Shown here: positions 8,133 through 17,712 of the stretch, in pieces | Numbering within the stretch: the stretch's first letter is position 1 | Layout of the letters: every line of letters begins with the position of its first letter | Position numbers and translations under genes: made by a program | DNA from: PALSA-612 sp963711315 | GTDB taxonomy: Bacteria > Actinomycetota > Thermoleophilia > Gaiellales > Gaiellaceae | Direction of reading: 5' to 3' | NCBI GenBank assembly: GCA_963711315.1 | Contig: CAVQDQ010000003.1 | Location: 124,001 to 188,000, forward strand | DNA: 64,000 nucleotides | The notes under the pieces: model-generated | Database searches by the model: none | What the model saw: only the letters and a program-made list of their open reading frames with translations | What the model was told of the DNA's origin: nothing

Positions 8133-9034
8133 CGTCAACGGTCGTCAGGTCGTCAGCAGAGGTCCAGGAGGCCCTTTCCGAGGGGCGGGCGATCGTCGCG
8201 CTCGAGACGACGATCGTCGCCCACGGCTTCCCGCCCGGCGAGGGACTGGCCGTCGGACGGGAATGTGAGCAGCGCGTACGCGACGGCGGCGCGGTGCCGG
8301 CGACCGTCGCCGTCCTTGACGGCGCCCTGCAAGTGGGTCTCGACGCCGAGCAGCTGGAGCGGGTCGCCGCCGCCGGCTCGGACGCACGCAAGGTCAGCCC
8401 ACGCGATCTCGCCGCCTGCATCGTCGACGGCGCGCTCGGCGCGACCACGGTCGGGGCAACGCTTGCCGCCTGCCGTCTCGCCGCCATATCCGTCCTCGCC
8501 ACCGGCGGCATCGGCGGCGTCCATCGTGGCTACGAGACGCGACCGGACGTGTCCGCCGACCTCGCGGAGCTCAGTCGCACGCCTGCAATCGTCGTCTGCT
8601 CGGGAGTGAAGTCGCTGCTCGACGTTCCCGCCACCCTCGAGGCCCTTGAGACCCTTGGCGTCCCGGTCATCGGCTTCGGCACCGACACCGTGCCGCTCTT
8701 CTACGCGGCGGAAGGCGGGCCGCCGGCGCCCATCCGTGCGGATTCGGCCGAGGACGTCGCCCGCCTCGCGCGCGCCCACTGGGCTCTCCAGCGCACATCC
8801 GGGCTGGTCGTTACCAGGCCTCCCGAGCCGCACACGGACGTCTCGGCGTTGGTCGAGGAGGCGCTGCAAGTAGCCGCGGCCGAGGGAGTTGAAGGCCAGG
8901 CGATCACTCCGTACGTGCTCTCGTACCTCCACGAGCGAAGCGGCGGCGAGACACTGGACGTGAACCGCCGGCTGGCTGCCGACAACGCCGCGCTCGCCGC
9001 AGAGATCGCGGTCGCGTGCGCTGAAAGTGCCTGA
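8129..9034 (+). CDS. psuG: pseudouridine-5'-phosphate glycosidase PsuG
   Basis: PsuG reversibly cleaves the C-glycosidic bond of pseudouridine 5'-phosphate to uracil and ribose 5-phosphate. The 301-residue product shows the family blocks ALETTIVAHGFP, PATVAVLDGALQVGL, KVSPRDLAA, GATTVGATLAAC, VLATGGIGGVHRG, VVCSGVKSLLD and the C-terminal ITPYVLSYLHERSGG. I place the start at GTG 8129, which overlaps the psuK stop; the same frame is open far upstream but holds the broken psuK there. The pair forms a two-gene operon for salvage of pseudouridine from RNA turnover. Confidence 0.95.
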   Translation: MTSTVVRSSAEVQEALSEGRAIVALETTIVAHGFPPGEGLAVGRECEQRVRDGGAVPATVAVLDGALQVGLDAEQLERVAAAGSDARKVSPRDLAACIVDGALGATTVGATLAACRLAAISVLATGGIGGVHRGYETRPDVSADLAELSRTPAIVVCSGVKSLLDVPATLEALETLGVPVIGFGTDTVPLFYAAEGGPPAPIRADSAEDVARLARAHWALQRTSGLVVTRPPEPHTDVSALVEEALQVAAAEGVEGQAITPYVLSYLHERSGGETLDVNRRLAADNAALAAEIAVACAESA

Positions 9035-9046
9035 CGCGCCGAGCGC

Positions 9047-9337
9047 TTAGCTCTTATCGATGCCGGCGAGGTAGTCGTCGATCCCGATCAGCTCGTGCGT
9101 CTCGAGCTTCGAACTGCCGCGCGCGCCCAGCTGGACGGAGACGCGCGCTATCGTCGTCGCATCCGGCGCCTCGACGACGTTCACGAAGTCGTACGGCCCG
9201 AGACAGGCCCATTGATGGAGCACCTTGGCGCCGAGCTCCTCGACGTCCTTGTTGACCTCCTTCAGGCGTTCGGGATTCGCGTTCAGGGTCTGCACACCCT
9301 TCGCGGTCAGGCGGGACAGCATGAGATACGTCGGCAT
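9047..9337 (-). CDS. GYD-domain protein
   Basis: A 96-residue protein, start ATG 9337 with AGGAGG eight bases upstream. It shows the pattern of small GYD/DUF1330-like ferredoxin-fold proteins: MPTYLMLSRLTAKGVQTL, then GPYDFVNVVEAPD, then RGSSKLETHELIGIDDY. Members are small alpha-beta barrels of unknown function, possibly monooxygenase-like. It overlaps the upstream membrane protein gene by one base (TGATG), so the two are coupled. Confidence 0.8.
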   Translation of the reverse strand: MPTYLMLSRLTAKGVQTLNANPERLKEVNKDVEELGAKVLHQWACLGPYDFVNVVEAPDATTIARVSVQLGARGSSKLETHELIGIDDYLAGIDKS

Positions 9338-9972
9338 CAGGCCTCCTCGGCTCGTTTGCGCTTCGACTCTACTGCCGCTCGCGCGACCTGGTCGTCGTAG
9401 AGATGAGCGGCGCCGAGAAAGAGAATCGGCGTCAGTACGAGCGTCGCCAGGTAGAGGGCGATCTCGAACGCCTGGCCGCCGCCGCCGTGGATGACGAACG
9501 CCATCACCTGCCCGGTGAGGAATACGAGTAGGCCCAGCGTGCCGAGCGTGGCCATCGCGTGGACGAAGTCGGCCCGCCCCAGCTCGAAGCCCCGCCGCAA
9601 GGCGTCGAAGACGCCGAGCCGCTCGACCACGGCCGCGGGCACGGCCAGCCCGAACAGCGCGAACCAGGCGATGCCCGGCAGTAGGAACCCCAGGAAGAGG
9701 ATCGGCGCCGGCAGGTACACGAGGATGCCGACGGCCATGGCAGCCGCGATCGTCCGTCGCGACGGGCGCACGCCGGCCACCATCGCGCAGCCGGCGACGT
9801 AGGAAGCCGTGAACACGATCACGGCACCGCCGGCGCTGACCGCAACGGCCGGAACACGGCCGAGATGCGACGCCACGACAGCGAGGAGCAACGGCCCAAG
9901 ACCGAGGGCCAGGGAGCTCCAGAAGTGGCTGCCGTAGAAGCGAAGGGTGTCGGCAACGAGTTGGCCGATCAT
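9337..9972 (-). CDS. multi-pass membrane protein of unknown function
   Basis: The 211-residue product has about five to six hydrophobic segments and a short amphipathic N terminus (MIGQLVADTLRFYGSHFW). The pattern resembles the membrane domains found with glycerophosphodiester phosphodiesterase-like proteins (DUF7544/YciC-type), but I cannot fix a family. It ends in a charged tail (ESKRKRAEEA) and is followed, with a one-base overlap, by the GYD protein. Confidence 0.6.
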   Translation of the reverse strand: MIGQLVADTLRFYGSHFWSSLALGLGPLLLAVVASHLGRVPAVAVSAGGAVIVFTASYVAGCAMVAGVRPSRRTIAAAMAVGILVYLPAPILFLGFLLPGIAWFALFGLAVPAAVVERLGVFDALRRGFELGRADFVHAMATLGTLGLLVFLTGQVMAFVIHGGGGQAFEIALYLATLVLTPILFLGAAHLYDDQVARAAVESKRKRAEEA

Positions 9973-10045
9973 TCGCTCTGCCGGCGGAGTCGCAGACTCT
10001 GCTCTCCACGGCCGCGAACGCTACCCGCCTGTACACTCGGCCGCC

Positions 10046-10162
10046 GTGGGACGCGGATCGAGACCGAGCGTGCGCTGGAAGGCCGACCGGCAGCGGAAGA
10101 AGAAGGTCCGCCGGGCGAAGAAGGCCACCGACGCCGGCACCGCCCGCAAGTCCTCGCGCTAG
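10046..10162 (+). CDS. 38-residue highly basic protein
   Basis: From GTG 10046 the ORF encodes MGRGSRPSVRWKADRQRKKK and a further basic tail ending ARKSSR; about 40 percent of residues are Lys or Arg. A TACACT hexamer at 10032-10037 lies eight bases upstream, so the message may be leaderless. Size and charge fit a small ribosome- or nucleic-acid-associated protein, but it does not match the small ribosomal proteins I know (bL36, bTHX, bS22). Its stop overlaps the convergent permease gene. Confidence 0.5.
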   Translation: MGRGSRPSVRWKADRQRKKKVRRAKKATDAGTARKSSR

Positions 10163-10863
10163 ACCAGTCTGCGCTCGAGGTACGCGGCGAGCCGCGTCAG
10201 CGGGAACGAGATGCAGAAGAAGACGACCATCACCGCAGCGTAGATCTCGAACGCGTGTATCTCGCCCTCGCCGATCGGCGGGGGTGCCGCCAGGCGCTCG
10301 ACCTGGCGCTCGCCCGTCTCGAGGAGCTCGGAGGCACCGACCACCTGGGCGATCGTCGTGTTCTGGATGATGTTGACCAGAAGGCCGACTAGCGGCGGCA
10401 GGAGTCGGCGGAGTGCCTGCGGCAGGATCACGTACGCATGGCGGCCCACCCAGCCGAAGCCGAGCGCCGCCGCCGCCTCGTGCTGCTCGCGCGGGATCGA
10501 TTGCACGGCTCCGCGCGTCGCTTCAGCCACCTGGGCGCTTCCCCAGAGCGTCAGGCCGATCGTGGCTGCGACCCAGGCCGCGAACTGCCCGTCGAACGTG
10601 ATGCCTACGACGGTGAAGCGAACACCCAGCGCCGGCAGCGCGAAGAAGATGAGGAAGACGGTGACGAGGATCGGGAGCCCCCGCCAGATCTCGATATACA
10701 GACGGATCAGCCACTGCATCGGCCGAAAGCGGATGGTCAGGAGCGTGCCGAGGGTGACACCGATGATCGTGCTGCCGAGAAGTGCGATCGCCGAGGCCTT
10801 GAGCGTCAGAACGAGGCCCTCTTCGAGCATGTAGCGGGCGGTCGGCTCGACCCAATCCGGCAT
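10159..10863 (-). CDS. polar amino-acid ABC transporter permease (HisM/GlnP family), second subunit
   Basis: The 234-residue inner-membrane permease has the EAA cytoplasmic loop that docks the ATPase (HEAAAALGFGWVGRHAYVILPQ, around residue 135) and hydrophobic helices on both sides. It begins directly at the stop of the other permease (TAGATG). Together with the ATPase and binding protein upstream it makes a complete type I importer for polar amino acids such as glutamine, glutamate or arginine; the substrate cannot be read from sequence. Confidence 0.85.
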   Translation of the reverse strand: MPDWVEPTARYMLEEGLVLTLKASAIALLGSTIIGVTLGTLLTIRFRPMQWLIRLYIEIWRGLPILVTVFLIFFALPALGVRFTVVGITFDGQFAAWVAATIGLTLWGSAQVAEATRGAVQSIPREQHEAAAALGFGWVGRHAYVILPQALRRLLPPLVGLLVNIIQNTTIAQVVGASELLETGERQVERLAAPPPIGEGEIHAFEIYAAVMVVFFCISFPLTRLAAYLERRLV

Positions 10864-11547
10864 CTACCGCGCCTCCTCCGGCAACGCGAGGTGCCGCTCG
10901 AGGACGCGAATGAGCGCCGACATCGACCAGACGATGACCAGGTAAGTGACAGCCAGCACCGAGAATGTCTCGATCGTCTGGAGCGTCAACGCGTTGATGT
11001 CGAGCGCAGTCTTCGTCAGCTCCGGATACGCGATGACGTACATCAGCGACGTGTTCTTGACGACGCTGATGTAGGTGTTGATCGACGACGGAAGTGCGAT
11101 CCGGCCGCCAATCGGCAGCGTCACGTTGGCGAACGTCGCAAGGCGACTGAAGCCGAGCGCGAGCCCGGCCTCGCGGTAGCGCGCCGGCACCGCCTCGAAA
11201 CCCGCGCGGAAGTTCTCGGTATTGAACGCCCCACCCCAGATCGTGACCGCCAGCCACGCGACCGTGAACGCGTCGAGACGGATCCCGATCTGCGGCAGCC
11301 CGAAGTACAGGAAGAAGATCTGGACGAGGATCGGCGTGTTGCGGATGATCTCGACGTAGACGGCGGCGAGCTGGCTGACGACCGGCACGCGTGCCGCGCG
11401 GGCCGCGCCGAGCGCGAGCCCGATAACGAATGCTCCGGCGATCGCGATCGCCGATACCTGGAGCGTGCGCTTGAGCGCCCAGAGCAACTCGTCCCAGTTG
11501 TCGCCGATGTACGACCAGTCGAAGCTGACGGCGAGGGTCCCGATCAC
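10864..11547 (-). CDS. polar amino-acid ABC transporter permease (HisM/GlnP family), first subunit
   Basis: A 227-residue permease with an EAA loop (YREAGLALGFSRLATFANVTLP) and the typical early segment of HisQ/HisM proteins (LGLPQIGIRLDAF before it). It lies 62 bases after the binding-protein stop and abuts the second permease, so the two probably form the heterodimeric channel. Confidence 0.85.
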   Translation of the reverse strand: MIGTLAVSFDWSYIGDNWDELLWALKRTLQVSAIAIAGAFVIGLALGAARAARVPVVSQLAAVYVEIIRNTPILVQIFFLYFGLPQIGIRLDAFTVAWLAVTIWGGAFNTENFRAGFEAVPARYREAGLALGFSRLATFANVTLPIGGRIALPSSINTYISVVKNTSLMYVIAYPELTKTALDINALTLQTIETFSVLAVTYLVIVWSMSALIRVLERHLALPEEAR

Positions 11548-11609
11548 GGAAGGCTAGGAGCGGCCGCCGAGGCGACCGCTCCCACCTGTCTCGATTCTGC
11601 GACTAGTCC

Positions 11610-12523
11610 CTACGGGCACACCGTCTGCGGGTCCACGGTGTTGTAGCCGAAGTTGTTCTTCGGCCTGAGGACGTTGTTCTGGAAGGCGGCGTACAGTCGC
11701 GGCGGGACATTGTTCTTCAGGATGCCGATGAAGAGATCCCGCTTCTTCATGAGGTTCAGCCGCGAATCGACCCACTTCTTCAGTGACGCCTCCCCCTGCT
11801 TGATTCCGATGCCGTACGGACCCGAGAGGAACAGGTCGCTCGGTGAGCTTGAGGGACCCGTCCGTCGTGGCGATGCCGAGGACGCCGGTGTCGTCCCACA
11901 TCACCGTGTCCGCCCTGCCGTCGCGGAGCGCCAGCACCGCGTTCGTGAAGCTGTCGAACACGAGTGCCTTCGTCTGCGGGAAGCAGTTCTTGAGCCAGCG
12001 GTCGTAGACGGAGCCGCTGGTCGTAGCCACCGTCTTGCCTGCCAGGTTGGCGAGTGACTGGACCGGCCCGTCGTTCTTCACGAGCAGGCGCCCACCCGCC
12101 TTGTAGTACGCCCGCGAGAAGTCGATCCGTGTATCGCGGTCGGTCGTATACGTGAACGTCGAGATGACGAGATCGACGCGATCCGTGGTCAACAGAGGCT
12201 CGCGGGCCGGTGTCGGTGCGCAGACGAAGCTGACGCGACTCGCGTTTCCGAAGGCAAAGCGAGCGAACCAGCGGGCGATCTCGACGTCGAAGCCGGCATT
12301 CTGGCCTTTCACGTTGATGTACCCGAACGGCGGCACGTCGCACTTGACGCCGACGATCCACCGTCCTCGCTGCTTGATGTCTGCAGGTAGCGGTGGCAGC
12401 TTCGGCTTCGGTCGCAGACGACGCGCCTGCCCCGCTCGTCGCCGACGGTACAGCGCCACTCCAGGCGGCCAGGGCAGCCGCGGCGATTGCGACAACCGTC
12501 ACTGCCAAGACGATTCGTTTCAT
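11610..12523 (-). CDS. extracellular amino-acid-binding protein (SBP family 3), two frameshifts
   Basis: The product captures substrate for the adjacent permeases. The start is ATG 12523 (MKRIVLAVTVVAIAAAALAA, a signal peptide), overlapping the ATPase stop by ATGA. Near 12400 the frame shifts; the mature part then reads RGRWIVGVKCDVPPFGYINV and ARWFARFAFG, with the conserved DLVISTFTYTTDR and RIDFSRAYYKAGG. A second shift near 11840 leads into GPYGIGIKQGEASLKKW and an end at VDPQTVCP with stop at 11610. Joined, it is about 300 residues, normal for the family. The reading on past 11610 to 11554 is the wrong frame. Confidence 0.8.
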
Positions 12524-13365
12524 TTTGCTCCTCCCTCTTCGTCGATTGTTGCCTCTTCGATCGTCAAGTCATCCAGCGAGTGCGCGAGCTGGAGCGAGCG
12601 GCGCAGAAAGCGCTGCGTGCGCTGCTCCCTGGGCTGGTCGAGCACGTCCGCTGGGCGACCCTGCTCGACGATGCGACCTTCGTCGATGAAGATCAAGTAG
12701 TCGCCCACTTCGCGGGCGAACTGCATCTCGTGCGTGACGACGAGCATCGTCATGCCGGAGTCGGCGAGATCCTTCATGACAAGAAGCACCTCGCCCACCA
12801 GCTCGGGGTCCAGGGCCGACGTGACCTCGTCGAAGAGCATGACGTGCGGCTCCATCATCAGCGCCCGCGCAATCGCGACCCGCTGTTGCTGACCCCCCGA
12901 GAGCTGGTGTGGATGCTGCCGGGCCTTCTCCTCCAGCCCGACCCGGCGCAGGAGGTCGAGACCCCGCTCCTCGGCCTCCCTCTTCGGGACCTTGCGAATC
13001 CGGCGTGCTGCCAGCGTGATGTTGTCGATCACCCTCAGGTGCGGGAAGAGGTTGAACTGCTGGAAGACGATGCCGATGCGCTGGCGCACTGCCGACACGT
13101 CGGCTCCCTTGGCAGTGAGCTCGACGCCTTCCAGCATGATCCGCCCGGAGTCGACCGGTTCGAGCAGATTCACGCAGCGGAGCAGCGTGCTCTTGCCGCT
13201 GCCGCTGGCCCCGATGATGACGAGCACCTCGCCGGCGACGACACTCAGATCGATGCCGTCGAGGACAAGGTGATCGCCGAAGCTCTTTCGCACGCCTTCG
13301 AGTTGGACGACCGGCGTGGCGCCGTTGGGCGGTGCCAGCGCCGCGAGCTCCCCGGAAACGCTCAT
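12520..13365 (-). CDS. polar amino-acid ABC transporter ATP-binding protein (GlnQ/HisP type)
   Basis: The 281-residue ATPase has all nucleotide-binding motifs: Walker A GASGSGKST, Q-loop in FQQFNLFPHL, signature LSGGQQQRVAIARAL, Walker B VMLFDEVTSALDPE and the H-loop VTHEMQFAREV. It is the first gene of the transporter set (ATPase, binding protein, permease, permease) and overlaps the binding-protein start by four bases. It lies 53 bases downstream of the saccharopine-dehydrogenase-like gene on the same strand. Confidence 0.93.
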   Translation of the reverse strand: MSVSGELAALAPPNGATPVVQLEGVRKSFGDHLVLDGIDLSVVAGEVLVIIGASGSGKSTLLRCVNLLEPVDSGRIMLEGVELTAKGADVSAVRQRIGIVFQQFNLFPHLRVIDNITLAARRIRKVPKREAEERGLDLLRRVGLEEKARQHPHQLSGGQQQRVAIARALMMEPHVMLFDEVTSALDPELVGEVLLVMKDLADSGMTMLVVTHEMQFAREVGDYLIFIDEGRIVEQGRPADVLDQPREQRTQRFLRRSLQLAHSLDDLTIEEATIDEEGGAK

Positions 13366-13418
13366 CGCCTGGGAGTCAACGGGACGCGGCGGCGGAAGTC
13401 AAGAGGTGGAGAACGGCC

Positions 13419-14634
13419 TCAGACGGCCCGTTCGGAGACGCCGAAGGGTCGGTCGTACTCGGCCAGCAGATCGAGGAACGGCACGGCGTCGAACGCCTCG
13501 GGGCCGAGCACTCCCGTGCCCTTCCAGGCGCCCGTCGCGAGCAGCTCGAGCGCGATCACGGGGTTGAGGGCGGTCTGCCAGACGACGGCCTGTGAGCCGT
13601 AGTCGCGCATCGTCTCCTCGTTGTCGGCCACGTGGTAGAGGTACGTCGCGCGCGGCCGGCCGTCCTTGCCCGTGCCGGTGACGAACGTGCCCGCGCAGGT
13701 CTTGCCGGTCATCCTGTCGCCGAGCGTGGCGGGGTCGGGCAGGCACGCCGCGACGACGTCTCGAGGCGCGACTTCCACACCGCGCACCGACACCGGCTCC
13801 TTCGAGTCGAGGCCGAGCTTGTGCAGCGTGCGCAGCACGTCGATGAACTCCTCCCCCAGCCCGTACTTGAACGTCACCCGCTTGCAGTCGACCCAGCGCG
13901 GGATCAAGAGCACCTCCTCGTGCTCGACGTTCACGCACTCCGACGGGGCCGATGCCTTCCGGGAACTCGAACACCTCGGGCTCGGAGAACGGCTCCGTCG
14001 TGTACCAGCCCCGCTCTTTCTCCCAGATCACCGGCGGGTTGAGGCACTCCTCGATCGTCGTCCAGATGGAGAAGGACGGCGCGAACTCGTAGCCCTCGAC
14101 GACGATGTTCGATCCGTCGCGCACGCCCGCCTCGTCGATCTCCGAGAACAAGTGGTCGGCCGCGTAGCGCGCGAAGACGTCCGAGAGGCCCGGCTCTACT
14201 CCGACGCCGACGAGCGCAAGCAGGCCGGCCTCCTTCCAGGTCTCTTCGGCCGCGAACTGCTCGTCGCCGAGCTTCACGCCCGTGAGCTCGTACGGGCGCT
14301 GCGGGTGCGGCTCGGACAGCGTCATCGCCATGTCGAGGTACGTGCAGAGAGCCTCGAGCGCCGCCGCGAAGATCGGCGGGTTGAAGCGCGGGTCGACGGC
14401 GTTGACAATCGCGTCCGCCTTTGCCTCGCGAGCGAGCGCGACGATCGCACCGATGTCGGATGCGTCCACCTGCGCCGAGCTGAAGCGGTCCGGCTCGCCG
14501 AGCTTCTCGACGACGGCTTCGGCGCGGGAGCGGTCGTAGTCGGCGAAGACCATGTGCTCGAAGAACGAGCGCCGCTGCGCGATCGGCCCCACGGCCGACC
14601 CCACGCCGCCCGCACCAACGACGAGCACCCTCAC
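13419..14634 (-). CDS. saccharopine dehydrogenase-like oxidoreductase (one frameshift)
   Basis: The N terminus is a Rossmann NAD(P)-binding motif, MRVLVVGAGGVGSAVGPIAQ, followed by FEHMVFADYDRSRAEAV as in the Lys9/COG1748 family. Near 13940 the frame shifts (EGIGP / SECVNVEHEEVLLIPRW) and the C-terminal half continues to a stop at 13419. Joined length is about 404 residues. The family includes saccharopine dehydrogenase and carboxynorspermidine/carboxyspermidine dehydrogenase; I cannot choose among them. It starts with GTG six bases after the LanC-like stop, so these two are probably co-translated. Confidence 0.75.
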
Positions 14635-14640
14635 GGCTCG

Positions 14641-15810
14641 TCAGGGTAGTGGGAGCGCTCCGCCGCCGGCCACGCAGTCGGCGAGGTACAGCGCTGTTCC
14701 CAGATCGCCGGACCAGAGGGAGTAGTGGCCGCGGCCGCTTTCCGTACGCTGATGTGCCACCTGGGAGATGGCATGCATGGAGAAGGCGCGTGCGCGCTCG
14801 AGCCACAGCTCGTCTCCCGTCCGCTCGAGGAGCGCCAGGAAGGCATACCCGTTGCCCGCCGTGCCGTGGCAGAGGTTCGCGCCCTTCGTCAGCGGGCCGG
14901 CGAGCCACGTGAGCTCACCGCCCGCGCGAAGCAAGCGACTGTGCTCGTCGTCGCCGGGCGCCACCCGAGCCAACGACGTCACCATGCCAGGCGCGCCGTG
15001 ACACCACTGCGTCCGAATGGATCCGTCCCGGTTGGACGACAGGCTCTCCATGGCAGCGGTCGGCTTCCAGTTCGCTAGCCCGTCCTCCTCGACTGCGTAC
15101 CGAGCCATGGCTGTAGCCGCGCGACGATGAACGGCGCCGTCCGCATGCGGAGTCAGGGCCAGCACGCAGCCCGCGAAGCCATGCGCGGGACCGATCCACT
15201 GCTCCACCGACCCGGTGCGAAACCGCTGTGTCCAGAGATGCGTCCGCGGATCCCACTGGTCGATCAGCCACGCTGCGCTCTCACGCCACAGATCGAGCCA
15301 CCTCGCCTCGCCCGTCCGCTCGTGCATCGCTGTGGCGGCGAGCATCGTCCCGGGACTGCCCCAGAACACCTCGCAGTGCTCGTCTTCAGCGTTCTGAGCG
15401 ACCAGCTCGGCGAGGCGGTCGGCGTTCTCGCTCGACGGTGCGAGCTGGTGCAACACGAGCCGGATTCCCGTCTCTCCGTCCATGAGGCTCGAGGCTGAGC
15501 CGAAGTCGGCACCGGGAACGTCAGGTTCGTACGGGCGGTCGAGATACGAGACGTAACTGCGTCGCAGGTCCACCAGCCCTCTTCGCTGTAGCGTGTCGAG
15601 CGCCCGAACGACGCCCGCACCACCGCAATAGACGCCGCGGTAGCGCCGCGTTTCATCGTCGTCATGGAGGAAGTCCCGGGGGTGCGTCGGCCAGCCGTTG
15701 TCGAATGCGCCCTCTGCGTCTTCGACGATCTCGCGGATCGCGTCGCGCGCGCGATCCTCGTTCCAGGTGTCCTCGACGAGCGGCTCGTGGGCATCAGGAT
15801 CGAAGAGCAC
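14641..15810 (-). CDS. LanC-like (lanthionine synthetase C-like) protein
   Basis: The 389-residue protein has the repeated helical-barrel pattern of LanC, with GxxG turns and the zinc-site motifs WCHGAPGM (near residue 270) and CHGTAGNGYAF (near residue 317). In LanC cyclases zinc activates a Cys thiol for addition to dehydroalanine or dehydrobutyrine; LanC-like proteins outside RiPP clusters may act on glutathione or damaged proteins. No LanB/LanM dehydratase or precursor peptide is visible nearby, so the substrate is unknown. The GTG start overlaps the end of the GTPase gene by 17 bases; the saccharopine-dehydrogenase-like gene follows after six bases. Confidence 0.8.
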   Translation of the reverse strand: MLFDPDAHEPLVEDTWNEDRARDAIREIVEDAEGAFDNGWPTHPRDFLHDDDETRRYRGVYCGGAGVVRALDTLQRRGLVDLRRSYVSYLDRPYEPDVPGADFGSASSLMDGETGIRLVLHQLAPSSENADRLAELVAQNAEDEHCEVFWGSPGTMLAATAMHERTGEARWLDLWRESAAWLIDQWDPRTHLWTQRFRTGSVEQWIGPAHGFAGCVLALTPHADGAVHRRAATAMARYAVEEDGLANWKPTAAMESLSSNRDGSIRTQWCHGAPGMVTSLARVAPGDDEHSRLLRAGGELTWLAGPLTKGANLCHGTAGNGYAFLALLERTGDELWLERARAFSMHAISQVAHQRTESGRGHYSLWSGDLGTALYLADCVAGGGALPLP

Positions 15811-17712
15811 CGCCGGACCTTAGAGAAGCCAGGTATTGCGCGCGGTCGAGCGGGTTCCAGTCGGATCGAGGCCGCGTGGGGACGGTGCCATTCGTGGGCT
15901 CGTAGTGGCCGAACTCGCACTCCAGCACGCCCTCGCCGCGGGTCAGCCCCGGCAGCTCGAGCCGCGAGCTCGTGCACCCGAGCCGCCGCGATGTCGCCCT
16001 CGATCGTGCTCGACGAGCCGTTGATGCCCGGCGCCTGCGGGACGGCATCCAGCCGCGCCAGGGCGGACAGCACTTGCCCGACCGTCTCACTCGGCGTGTC
16101 GATCGAGAAGCGGTGGATCGGCTCGCACACGGCGGTGCCGGCCTCCTGGAGCGCCGTCATCAGCACGAGCGGCGTCAGCAGCCGGAAGTCCCCCGCCGTC
16201 GAGGTCGGTGACGAGTAGCCGGAGTGCGTCATCGTCACCGCGCAGTCCAGGACCTGCCAGCCGTACAGGCCCTGTCGCAGCGTCGCTCGGACCGTCTCCT
16301 CGACGGCGCGGAAGAACGCGAGCGGCAGCGACCCGAGCTCGACCTCGAGCCGGAACGTCACGCCCGAGCCGATGGCAGCCGGCTCGACGCGCAACCCGAC
16401 CGTCGCGCGGAAGGGGTTCGGCCGTTCCCCGATGAGCTCGACCGCTGCGCCCGTGCCGACGAGCCGCTCGACGCAGATCGTCGTCGTCTCGCGGAATTCG
16501 ACGTCGATGCCGAAGTCGGTCGCCAGCGTCTCCTGGATGACCTCCTTCTGCACCTCGCCGTAGAGCGAGAGGAACAGCTCCTGCCGGACGTCGTCCTGCC
16601 GCAGGTCGATCAGCGGATCGTGGTCGGCGAGCTGCGCCAGCGCGACGTGCAGTGCGCCCTTCTCGCTCGGGTCACGCGGTACGACGGCCGTCTCCAGCGT
16701 CGGCGGAGCGAAGTGGTGCTCCGCGTGCGCGCGTGGTGCGCCGATCGCGTCGCCGATCTTGATCTCGCCGAGCCCCCACACCTTTCCGATCTGGCGCGCG
16801 GCCAGCGAATCGCCTCGAACGGCCGAGCCGCTGTCGAAGACGCTGAGGGCGGTCACCTTGCGCTCGTCCTCGCCGACCTGCAGACGATCTCGCACGCGCA
16901 GCGCGCCCGAGAACATCCGGACATAGGCGACCCTCTCGCCCGCCTGGCCTCGCTCGATCTTGAAGACGGTGCCCGAGGGCGGGCCGTCGGAGTCCCCTTC
17001 GGCAGCTGGCAGCAGCCGCGCGATGCCGCTCATGAGCGCGTCCACGCCCGCGCCCGTGATCGCCGAGCCGAAGAACACCGGGTGCACGAGCGCCTGCTTC
17101 GTCTGCGCCGCGAGTTCGGTCGCAGAGCCGGTCGTACGGGATGTCCTCGTCTCCGACGTATGCGCTCGAGGATCGCTTCGTCGCGCTCGGCGAGCACCTC
17201 GACCAGCCGCTCCCGAAATCGCCGTGCTGCCCGCCGATGCCATCGGAACGATCGCGCTCGTCAGTCTTCGAGAGATCTCCTCGCACGACGCGGTCGCAGT
17301 CCGCTCCTCGGCGATCGACCTTGTTCACGAACAGCAAGGTCGGGACGCCGAGCCGCTGCAGCGCCCGCATGAGCAACGGCGTCTGAGACTGCACGCCTTC
17401 GACTGCGGAGATCACGAGCACGGCGCCGTCGAGCACGCTGAGGACGCGCTCCACCTCGGCGATGAAGTCCGGGTGGCCCGGCGTGTCGATCAGGTTGATC
17501 GTGACGTCGTCGATCGGGAACGAGACGACGGCCGACTTGATGGTGATGCCGCGCTGCCGCTCGAGCGCGAGCGTGTCCGTCTGCGTGCTGCCGTCGTCGA
17601 CGCTGCCGATCTCGTCGATGACGCCGGCCGCGTACAGCAGCCGTTCGGTGAGCGTTGTCTTACCGGCGTCTACATGCGCCAGGATTCCCAGGTTGAGCGT
17701 TCGTCGCAGCAA
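15794..17712 (-). CDS. Tet(M)/EF-G-like translational GTPase, heavily frameshifted
   Basis: The start is TTG 17712 with GAGGG upstream. The N terminus is a translation GTPase: HVDAGKTTLTERLL (P-loop), RGITIKSAV (switch I), DTPGHPDF (G3) and NKVD (G4). Domain II (GTVFKIERGQAGERVAYVR) and later domains follow, with the ribosomal-protection-type C terminus LPGLTRGEGVLECEF. Between about 17130 and 17285 the frame changes four times; a fifth change lies near 15940. Rejoined, the length (about 640 residues) and domain order match Tet(M)-type ribosomal protection proteins and their housekeeping relatives. It may be an antibiotic-protection factor, a general factor, or a decayed gene; sequence alone does not decide. 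Confidence 0.7.

Noticed and set aside
7199..9034. A natural PsuK-PsuG fusion protein in one 611-codon frame
   Set aside because: The frame joins the first half of psuK to psuG only because of the base shift near 7840; the second half of psuK lies in another frame and ends with GTGA at psuG.
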